A stretch of 11,751 nucleotides of DNA from Chloroflexota bacterium. GTDB lineage: Bacteria > Chloroflexota > Dehalococcoidia > Bin125. Below the pieces are notes generated by a model, which saw nothing but the letters and a program-made list of their open reading frames with translations, made no database searches and was not told where the DNA came from. The stretch is from NCBI GenBank assembly GCA_026707335.1, contig JAPOXB010000114.1, forward strand, positions 1-11,751, written 5' to 3'. This document shows positions 6,462-11,751 of the stretch, piece after piece. A program made the translations under genes and the position numbers. Within the stretch, counting starts at the first letter, position 1; each line of letters opens with the position of its first letter.

Positions 6462-7220
6462 GTGACGACCGACATCGAGCGCCACATCCCCTACGACTCC
6501 GTGTTCAACTTCCGCGACATCGGCGGATACCGCACGCGCGACGGGCGCCGCATCCGCTGGCGGCGGCTGTTCCGCTCGGGCGCGCTGCACACCATGTCCG
6601 ACGAGGAGGCGCGGCACGCCCACGACGTGCTCGGCGTGCGCGGCATCCTGGACCTGCGCCGCCCCGACGAGATCGAGAGCGAGAGCGACGACCTGGGGCC
6701 GCTCGTCGCGCTCGTGCCCTGGCGCAAGAACTTCTCCGTCATCCCCATGCCCGGCGTGCCCGGCCCCGTCAGCCAGCCGCTCGACGAGGTCTACGGCCGC
6801 GGCCCGTCGGGCCCGCGCTACGCCGCCTACCTGGAGCGCGGGGCGTCGCAGTTGCGCGCCGCGCTGCGCGCCCTCACGCGCGAGGAGACCTACCCGGCCC
6901 TCGTGCACTGCAGCGCCGGCAAGGACCGCACCGGCGTCGTCTGCGCGCTCGTCATGAACGTGCTCGGCGTGGACGACGAGACGATCGTCGCCGACTACGC
7001 GCTCAGCAACCTCTCGACCGCCAAGCTGCTCTCCATGCGCGACGTCCAGGTCGGGGAGGGCGAGGACGTCCAGCGCCTCTACGGCGCCCCGCCCGACGCC
7101 ATGGCCGAGTTCCTCGAGCGCCTGCACGCGAGCCATGGCGACGCCCGCGGCTACCTCCGCGCCCAGGGCCTGGACGACGAGGAGTTGGACCGCCTCGCGG
7201 CGCTCTTGCTGGAGGATTAG
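6462..7220 (+). CDS. PtpB-like tyrosine-protein phosphatase
   Basis: A 252-residue phosphatase of the tyrosine phosphatase family typified by Mycobacterium tuberculosis PtpB, enzymes that dephosphorylate phosphotyrosine and, in some members, phosphoserine/threonine or phosphoinositides. The N-terminus carries NFRDIGGY (16-23), typical of the family. LDLRRPDEIE follows, and the phosphate-binding loop HCSAGKDRTG spans 149-158 with nucleophile Cys150 and Arg156. The Lys-Asp inside the loop (AGKDR) matches the PtpB group rather than classical PTPs. No signal peptide or membrane segment is seen, so it is probably cytoplasmic. An upstream TTG at 6447 is in frame, but AAGGGA at 6450-6455 favours the GTG at 6462. 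The gene is divergent from the cyclase gene and followed by a palindromic repeat. Its cellular target is unknown; no cognate kinase is in the window. Confidence 0.9.
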   Translation: MTTDIERHIPYDSVFNFRDIGGYRTRDGRRIRWRRLFRSGALHTMSDEEARHAHDVLGVRGILDLRRPDEIESESDDLGPLVALVPWRKNFSVIPMPGVPGPVSQPLDEVYGRGPSGPRYAAYLERGASQLRAALRALTREETYPALVHCSAGKDRTGVVCALVMNVLGVDDETIVADYALSNLSTAKLLSMRDVQVGEGEDVQRLYGAPPDAMAEFLERLHASHGDARGYLRAQGLDDEELDRLAALLLED

Positions 7221-7246
7221 GGTCCGGTCCCGTTGCGGCGGCCAGA

Positions 7247-7374
7247 ACCTCACCCCCTAGCCCCCTCTCCATCGCAGAGCAATGGAGAGGGGGGACCGGA
7301 GGGGAGTCCCCAACGGTCGCTTCCACGTTCCCCCTCTCCACCGTTTAGGTGGAGAGGGGGACAGGGGGTGAGGT
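7247..7374. repeat. REPIN/MITE-like palindromic repeat with two hairpins
   Basis: A 128-base non-coding element with imperfect terminal inverted repeats: 7247-7271 and 7350-7374 match at 23 of 25 positions as reverse complements. Inside are two perfect hairpins built on the same C-rich core CCCCCTCTCCA. The left one has 12-base arms at 7261-7272 and 7282-7293 with a 9-base loop. The right one has 13-base arms at 7330-7342 and 7348-7360 with a 5-base loop. A smaller stem (GGGGAC 7291-7296 with GTCCCC 7306-7311) lies between them. Two inverted hairpin units resemble REPIN-type elements, which are copied in trans and accumulate between genes. It sits 27 bases after the phosphatase stop and could also stop transcription or stabilise the 3' end. 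Confidence 0.8.
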
Positions 7375-7471
7375 CAGGGGCGAGGGGCCGGGGAACCAAC
7401 GCGCGCGCCGCGCCGTCTCGCTAGTCACGCGGCACGACCGCACACGCCCCTACCATGCGCACATCCACATC

Positions 7472-7477
7472 GGAGGT
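7472..7477 (+). promoter_or_regulatory. Shine-Dalgarno site fixing the VIT/VWA gene start
   Basis: GGAGGT with a 6-base spacer to ATG 7484. It agrees with the signal peptide that begins there and argues against the upstream in-frame starts that overlap the palindromic repeat. TACCAT at 7451-7456 is a possible -10 box. Confidence 0.75.
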
Positions 7478-7483
7478 CCTGCA

Positions 7484-10300
7484 ATGATGCGATCCCCCAT
7501 CCCCCGGCCCCGGCGCGCCCCCGGCATCGCCGTCCGGCTGCTCATCCCGCTGCTGGCGCTGGCCCTGCTGACGCCGCTGGCCCCGGCGCGCCTGGCGGCC
7601 CAGGTCGTCGAACCGCCGCCGTTCGGCATCGACGGCGCGCGGCTCGACGCGCTCGACGTCTCCATCTCGGTCCGCGACGCGGCCGCCGTCGCCCGCTACC
7701 GGCTCGACCTCAGCAACCCGGGCGACTTCCTCGCCGAGGGGCGCATCGTGGTGCCGGTGCCGCCCGGCAGCGCCGTCGGCGACCTCGTCCTGTCGGGCGG
7801 CCCCGAGACGCTGGAGGGCCGCCTGCTCGACTCGGGCGACGCGGAGCGCATCTACGAGGACATCGTGCGGCGCCTGATCGACCCGGCGCTGCTGCAATCG
7901 GTCAGCGACACGCTCTACGAGGTGCGCGCCTTCCCGGTGCCCCCCGGCGAGCAGCGCAGCGTGAGCTTCACCGTGACGACGCCGCTGACGGCGGAGGGCA
8001 ACCAGGTGGCCGTCTCCGTGCCCTGGTCGCGCATGTCGCCGCGGCCGGCGAGCGCCACGGTCAACGTGGACATCGACGTCTCCTGGGAGGTGCGCGCGGC
8101 GGTCGCGCCCACGTACAGCCTCGCCTCGACCCGCGACGGCCCCGGCCGGCTGTCGCTGAGCTGGGAATCGGGCGAGGGTTGGTCGCCGGCGACCGACTTC
8201 CGGCTCGACCTCAGCGGCGGCGAGGGGCTGCTCAGCACCCGCCTGCTCACCTACCGCCCGAGCGACGAGGCGGGCTACTTCGCCCTGCTGTTCGCCCCGG
8301 CGACGCAGGCCGCGGCGCGCGTCGATCGCGACCTCATCCTCGTGCTCGACAACTCCGGCTCGATGGAGGGCGAGAAGCTCGCCCAGGCCAAGGACGCGGC
8401 GCGCTTCATGCTGAACCGGCTGGGCCCGGGCGACCGCTTCGGCGTGGTCGGCTTTGCGAGCACCGTCAGCGTGTTCGGCGAGGGCCTGACGCCCGCCGCC
8501 GAGGCGGCCGCCGGCATCGCCCACGTCGACCGGCTGGTGGCCGGCGGCAGCACCAACATCGCCGGCGCGCTGGCGACGGCGCTGGACCTGGCCGGCGGCG
8601 AGCGCCCGGCGACGGTCGTCTTCCTCACCGACGGCCTGCCGACCGTGGGACCGGACGATCCGGAGTCGATCCTGGCGGTCGCCCAGGGCAGCGCCTCCGG
8701 CCGCACGCAGATGTTCACCTTCGGCGTCGGCTACGACGTCGACACGATCCTGCTCGATGCCTTGGCCCGCGACTTCCTCGGGACCAGCCACTACGTCACG
8801 CCGGACGAGCGGATCGACGCGGAGGTCGGCCGCCTGTTCGAGCGCATCGCGACGCCGGTGCTGACCGGCGTGGAGATCGAGTTCGACGGCGGCGGCGTCT
8901 CCGGCCTGGCCCCCGAACGCATCGCCGGCATCTTCGCCGGCACGCAGGTGCTTCTCGCCGGCCGCTACGACGCCCCCGGCGCGGCCACGGTCGTCGTGCG
9001 CGGCGAGACGGCCGCCGGGCCGGAGTCGTTCCGCTACGAGGTGTCGTTCCCGGAGCGCGACTACGGCGACGCCACGGTCGCGCAGTTGTGGGCGCAGCAG
9101 CGCATCGCCGACCTGCTCACCGAACTGCGCATCGAGGGCGCGCGCGATTCCCTGGTCGCGGAGATCGTGAAGATCGCGACGCGCTTCGGCATCGTCACGC
9201 CGTTCACGTCGTTCCTGGCGGAGGAGCCCGAGCTGGCCTTCGACGAGGCGGAGGCGGAGGACGCCCTCGCGGACGCGGCGGAGGCGGCCCCCGCCAGCGG
9301 CCAGGACGCCGTCGGCGCCGCCGACGACATCGAGGCGCTGCGCGCCGGCGAACACGGCGCCGGCGCCGACGCCCTGCGCGTGGTGGGCGACCGCAGCTTC
9401 GTCCTGCGGGACGGCGTCTGGACCGACACGGAGTACGACGACGAGGAGACCGTCGAGCGCGTCGTGGGCAGCTCGGACTTCGCGACGCTGTTGCGGCGCG
9501 ACCCGAGCATGGCCGCCGTCGCGGCGCTGGGACCGATCGTCATCGCCCGGTCCGGCGACGCCTTCGTTCGCATCGTGTGGCCGAACCCGGACGACGCCTC
9601 GATCGGCGCCGCGCTGGCCCTCGCGCGGGTGGCGCTGTCGGCCTCGCCGGATCGGGTGGGCGAAGGCGCGGACGTGACGATCACCGTGACGCTGTCGGCG
9701 CCGCTCCAAGGCGACGTGGCCATCCCGGTGACGCTGACCGCCGGCACGGCCGAGCCGGACGACTACGGGGCGCTGGCGAGCATCGCCATCGCCGCCGGGG
9801 AGACCAGCGGCACGGGCACGGTCGGCACGCGGCAGGACGCCGACGCCGCCGACGAGACGTTCACGGTGGCGCTGGGCTCGCTGCCCGAGACGGTCGTCGC
9901 GGGCAGCCCCGCGTCGGTCACGGTGACGATCGAGGACGTGGCGGTGGAGGGCCGCATCCGGGCGCGCCGCCTGAGCGATGGCGGAGTCGAGGTCGGCTTC
10001 CAGCCCACGGGCGGGGACTTCATCCGGCCGGCCCAACGCGTCATCCTCGCCGATGCACAGGTGAACCGCTGGGTGGTCTCGTCCGACGTGGCGGTCGACG
10101 GTGTCGTGGTGGGCCGCATCACCGCCCGGCTCCTGCCGGGGGGGCATTTCGAGTTCGGATTCAACCCCGTGGGGGAGGCGCGCGTCCTGCCGCGGTCGCG
10201 CTTCGTCCCGGCCGACACGGCGGTGGGCCGCTGGCTGCGGAGTTCCCCCATCATCGTGCCGCGGCCGCGACCGGCCCCGGCCGCGCCCGAAGGGGGGTAA
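7484..10300 (+). CDS. Secreted VIT-VWA-Calx-beta protein with C-terminal tandem repeat
   Basis: A 938-residue exported protein, probably binding proteins or surfaces through metal-dependent adhesion domains. Residues 1-40 form a signal peptide: an Arg-rich start, a hydrophobic stretch at about 18-34 and a likely cleavage near ARLAAQ. A VIT (inter-alpha-trypsin inhibitor) domain spans about 45-180. A VWA domain spans about 284-455 with a complete MIDAS metal site: Asp289, Ser291 and Ser293 in DNSGSM, Thr357 in GGSTN, Asp383 in TDG. An acidic Ala/Glu/Asp linker lies at about 579-629. A Calx-beta domain covers about 712-820 (DADAADETFTVALG is characteristic). Two ungapped repeats follow at 823-872 and 877-926. 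I see no sortase motif, lipobox or C-terminal membrane segment. GGAGGT at 7472-7477 supports ATG 7484; ATG 7487 is possible. The function of this architecture is unknown. Confidence 0.92.
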   Translation: MMRSPIPRPRRAPGIAVRLLIPLLALALLTPLAPARLAAQVVEPPPFGIDGARLDALDVSISVRDAAAVARYRLDLSNPGDFLAEGRIVVPVPPGSAVGDLVLSGGPETLEGRLLDSGDAERIYEDIVRRLIDPALLQSVSDTLYEVRAFPVPPGEQRSVSFTVTTPLTAEGNQVAVSVPWSRMSPRPASATVNVDIDVSWEVRAAVAPTYSLASTRDGPGRLSLSWESGEGWSPATDFRLDLSGGEGLLSTRLLTYRPSDEAGYFALLFAPATQAAARVDRDLILVLDNSGSMEGEKLAQAKDAARFMLNRLGPGDRFGVVGFASTVSVFGEGLTPAAEAAAGIAHVDRLVAGGSTNIAGALATALDLAGGERPATVVFLTDGLPTVGPDDPESILAVAQGSASGRTQMFTFGVGYDVDTILLDALARDFLGTSHYVTPDERIDAEVGRLFERIATPVLTGVEIEFDGGGVSGLAPERIAGIFAGTQVLLAGRYDAPGAATVVVRGETAAGPESFRYEVSFPERDYGDATVAQLWAQQRIADLLTELRIEGARDSLVAEIVKIATRFGIVTPFTSFLAEEPELAFDEAEAEDALADAAEAAPASGQDAVGAADDIEALRAGEHGAGADALRVVGDRSFVLRDGVWTDTEYDDEETVERVVGSSDFATLLRRDPSMAAVAALGPIVIARSGDAFVRIVWPNPDDASIGAALALARVALSASPDRVGEGADVTITVTLSAPLQGDVAIPVTLTAGTAEPDDYGALASIAIAAGETSGTGTVGTRQDADAADETFTVALGSLPETVVAGSPASVTVTIEDVAVEGRIRARRLSDGGVEVGFQPTGGDFIRPAQRVILADAQVNRWVVSSDVAVDGVVVGRITARLLPGGHFEFGFNPVGEARVLPRSRFVPADTAVGRWLRSSPIIVPRPRPAPAAPEGG

Positions 10301-10329
10301 CCCCGGCGCCGCGATCGGCCGCCGCGGGG
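10301..10329. terminator. Weak GC hairpin between convergent genes
   Basis: The 29 bases between the VIT/VWA stop and the M23 peptidase stop can fold: CCCCGGCG (10301-10308) pairs with 10320-10329 with a 2-base bulge and an 11-base loop. There is no T-tract on either side, so it is not a canonical intrinsic terminator. It could still act as a shared bidirectional stop or RNA 3'-end structure. Confidence 0.25.
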
Positions 10330-11493
10330 TCAGCGGTCGGCGGGGAAGGCCGCCCGGTAGAGCGCCAGGGCCCGTTCCGGGCCCTGGTCCTCGCCCAGGT
10401 AGCCGTCGCCGATGCGCAACTCGAAGTGCAGGTGGATCTCGCTGCCCGGCTGGCGCAGGGCCCCGGGCGTGCCGGATTCGCCTATGTAGCCCAGCACGTC
10501 GCCCGCCGCCACGGGCGTTCCCTCGGCGATCCCCGCCGCGATCCCCTCGAGATGCGCGTAGCGTGCCACGACGCCGCCGCCGTGGTCGACCCAGACCTGC
10601 CGGCCGCGGAAGGTGTCGAGGTCGTCGGGGCCGGCGAAGCCGCGCGCCTCCATCTCCCAGTACAGCTCGACGGTCAGGTCCTCGTAGTCCCAATCGGCCC
10701 GAATCACGCGCCCCTCGCCGATGGCGAGCACCGGCGTGCCCCGCGCGATCTCGGCGCAGGCCCAGCCGGGGTAGAAGTCGACGCCCTCGTGGATCCCGTT
10801 GCGATAGGCGCGCGGCGCGCCGGGCAGTTGTCCGGCGAACTCGGGGAAGCACGCCCCCGCTACGGGCATGGCGAACGGCCCGATGCCGACGTGGGCCGGG
10901 TCGACCGGAGGGACGGGCGTGGGCGGCGGCGCCTCCACTACCGGTCGCGGCGCCGGCGACTCCCGGGCGGCCAGGTCCGCCCAGACCGCGGAATCCGCCC
11001 AGAAGCGACGGGGCGCGGGCGCCGGGCGCGGTTCGTCCTGGACCGGCTCCCCGGCGGGCGGTTCTTCGGCCGCCGCCGCGGACTGGACGGCCGGCGCGGG
11101 CTCTGGCTGAGGCGGAGACTCGGCGGCCGGCTCGGCGGCCTCGACATCGCGCGGCGCCGGAGCCTCGGAGACCGCCGCCTGATCCGCCGCGGCGGCGTCC
11201 GCTGAGCGGTCGTCCGGGCCGGCCGGATCGACGGGGGCGGGGTCGGGTGGGGCGGCATCGGCCGACGCGCTGTCGGCGGGCGCCGCGACCTCCGCATCAG
11301 GATCGGCGTCGGTCGACGGGACGGGGACGGTCGCGCTGGGTGGGGATGGCGCCTCCCGATCGAGCAGCGCCAGTCCCGCCCCGGCGCCCGCCGCGGCCAG
11401 CAGCACCACGACGATGATGATCCACCGCCGCCGGTCCAGCCCGGCGAACGCCGCCGCCGGGTTCGGCCGGGGATCCTGCCGCTCGTCCGTCAT
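10330..11493 (-). CDS. Membrane-anchored M23 (LytM-like) metallopeptidase
   Basis: A 387-residue protein with an N-terminal membrane anchor, a long stalk and a C-terminal M23 peptidase domain, expected to cut peptidoglycan cross-links outside the membrane. The anchor is RRRWIIIVVVLLAAAGAGAG (21-40), followed by a Pro/Ala/Asp/Glu-rich disordered stalk (about 45-200). The catalytic domain (about 205-387) has zinc ligands His235, Asp239 (HEGVD) and His356, with His354 (HLHFEL) and His313 (RYAHLE) in catalytic positions, so it should be active. Cys215 and Cys246 flank the first motif and could form a disulfide. About 25 extra residues (270-295) lie between two core strands. The start MTDERQDP is preferred for its short cytoplasmic tail; an in-frame ATG at 11547 is an alternative, and neither has a strong Shine-Dalgarno sequence. 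It converges on the VIT/VWA gene. Confidence 0.87.
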   Translation of the reverse strand: MTDERQDPRPNPAAAFAGLDRRRWIIIVVVLLAAAGAGAGLALLDREAPSPPSATVPVPSTDADPDAEVAAPADSASADAAPPDPAPVDPAGPDDRSADAAAADQAAVSEAPAPRDVEAAEPAAESPPQPEPAPAVQSAAAAEEPPAGEPVQDEPRPAPAPRRFWADSAVWADLAARESPAPRPVVEAPPPTPVPPVDPAHVGIGPFAMPVAGACFPEFAGQLPGAPRAYRNGIHEGVDFYPGWACAEIARGTPVLAIGEGRVIRADWDYEDLTVELYWEMEARGFAGPDDLDTFRGRQVWVDHGGGVVARYAHLEGIAAGIAEGTPVAAGDVLGYIGESGTPGALRQPGSEIHLHFELRIGDGYLGEDQGPERALALYRAAFPADR

Positions 11494-11625
11494 CGACGTG
11501 CTCGCGCCACCGCCGACCCACCATGAGCCTACCGCCTTCCCGGCCATCACCGCCCGGTGCGGGCGATCCCGGCGCTGCGGCGCGAGCGCTCGCCCCGCGC
11601 GACAGACCGGCGGCGGCGCAGCCCT

Positions 11626-11631
11626 TACGGT
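11626..11631 (+). promoter_or_regulatory. Candidate -10 element upstream of typA
   Basis: TACGGT, within the octamer TACGGTGA that is also found at 1670-1677. It would place a transcript start near 11638 and give typA a leader of about 55 bases. No convincing -35 hexamer lies 16-18 bases upstream, so the call is weak. Confidence 0.28.
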
Positions 11632-11692
11632 GAACGGGTCAATCTCTCTCCCCGCGCGATCCTCCGTCGCGCGATCCACGGCCGGACCACCG

Positions 11693-11751
11693 ATGCCCAC
11701 TCGCAGCGACATCCGCAACGTCGCCATCATCGCCCACGTCGATCACGGCAA
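11693..11751 (+). CDS. typA: GTP-binding protein TypA/BipA, 5' end only
   Basis: The first 19 codons of a translational GTPase, cut by the window end. The peptide contains IRNVAIIAHVDHGK, the G1/P-loop region of the translation-factor GTPases. The form NVAIIAHVDHGK fits TypA/BipA; LepA would normally read IIAHIDHGKST. TypA binds the ribosome and supports growth under stress and ribosome assembly. It is transcribed away from the M23 peptidase gene. No strong Shine-Dalgarno sequence is seen before the ATG. The final assignment needs the downstream sequence. Confidence 0.8.
   Translation, partial: MPTRSDIRNVAIIAHVDHG

Noticed and set aside
7349..7483. An N-terminal extension of the VIT/VWA protein starting inside the palindromic repeat
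   Set aside because: The extension has no signal-peptide character and would bury the real signal peptide. GGAGGT sits correctly before ATG 7484.
7421..10852. A minus-strand open frame of over 1100 codons opposite the VIT/VWA gene
   Set aside because: Its translation is low-complexity Arg/Gly/Ala/His-rich with no domain. It is the shadow of a high-GC gene whose third codon positions avoid stops on the other strand.
8179..11205. A plus-strand open frame of about 1000 codons overlapping the VIT/VWA and peptidase genes
   Set aside because: Arg/Pro-rich without motifs; it overlaps two genes with complete catalytic or metal-binding motifs in other frames.
11040..11360. A coding tandem repeat in the peptidase stalk
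   Set aside because: The Pro/Ala/Asp/Glu bias is low complexity typical of exported linkers; I see no regular repeat unit.
11638..11643. TTGACC on the minus strand as a -35 box for the M23 peptidase gene
   Set aside because: No AT-containing -10 hexamer lies 16-18 bases downstream on that strand, and it is about 145 bases from the start.
11693..11751. lepA instead of typA
   Set aside because: The visible NVAIIAHVDHGK form fits TypA better than the IIAHIDHGKS form usual in LepA.

Overview
The window is very GC-rich and carries nine complete protein-coding genes plus the first codons of a tenth. All stretches without genes are short (272 bases at most). I see no tRNA, rRNA, CRISPR array, integrase, transposase or toxin-antitoxin pair. 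Codon third positions are almost all G/C in every gene, so nothing stands out as recently acquired. The best guess for the host is a high-GC Chloroflexota lineage (SAR202/Dehalococcoidia-like or Thermomicrobia-like). This rests on the C-rich palindromic repeat, a secreted VIT/VWA/Calx-beta protein, lipid-catabolism genes and a possible leaderless start. A high-GC actinobacterium cannot be excluded from the sequence alone.

Layout. Bases 55-4317 (+): an acyl-CoA dehydrogenase, a small NYN-domain (YacP-like) predicted nuclease, a two-domain protein (aminoglycoside-phosphotransferase-like kinase fused to a P-loop kinase) and an MFE-2-like short-chain dehydrogenase. Bases 4340-6294 (-): an HSL-family alpha/beta hydrolase preceded by a metal-dependent cyclase-family hydrolase; these are probably co-transcribed and run tail-to-tail into the dehydrogenase. 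Bases 6462-7220 (+): a PtpB-like tyrosine phosphatase. Bases 7247-7374: a palindromic double-hairpin REPIN/MITE-like repeat. Bases 7484-10300 (+): a large secreted VIT-VWA-Calx-beta protein ending in a tandem repeat. Bases 10330-11493 (-): a membrane-anchored M23 peptidase. Bases 11693-11751 (+): the start of typA, divergent from the peptidase gene.

How the genes fit together. The acyl-CoA dehydrogenase and the hydroxyacyl-CoA-dehydrogenase-like SDR could supply two oxidation steps of a beta-oxidation-type route. The cyclase and the esterase could open amide, lactone or ester substrates feeding it. This link is inference from proximity. The VIT/VWA protein and the M23 peptidase both act outside the cytoplasmic membrane but converge on each other rather than forming an operon.

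I did not find a clear new multi-gene system. The points most worth following are an ungapped tandem repeat of about 50 residues at the C-terminus of the VIT/VWA protein, the REPIN-like element, a possible leaderless promoter whose -10 octamer recurs upstream of typA, and a non-canonical metal-binding position in the APH-like domain.
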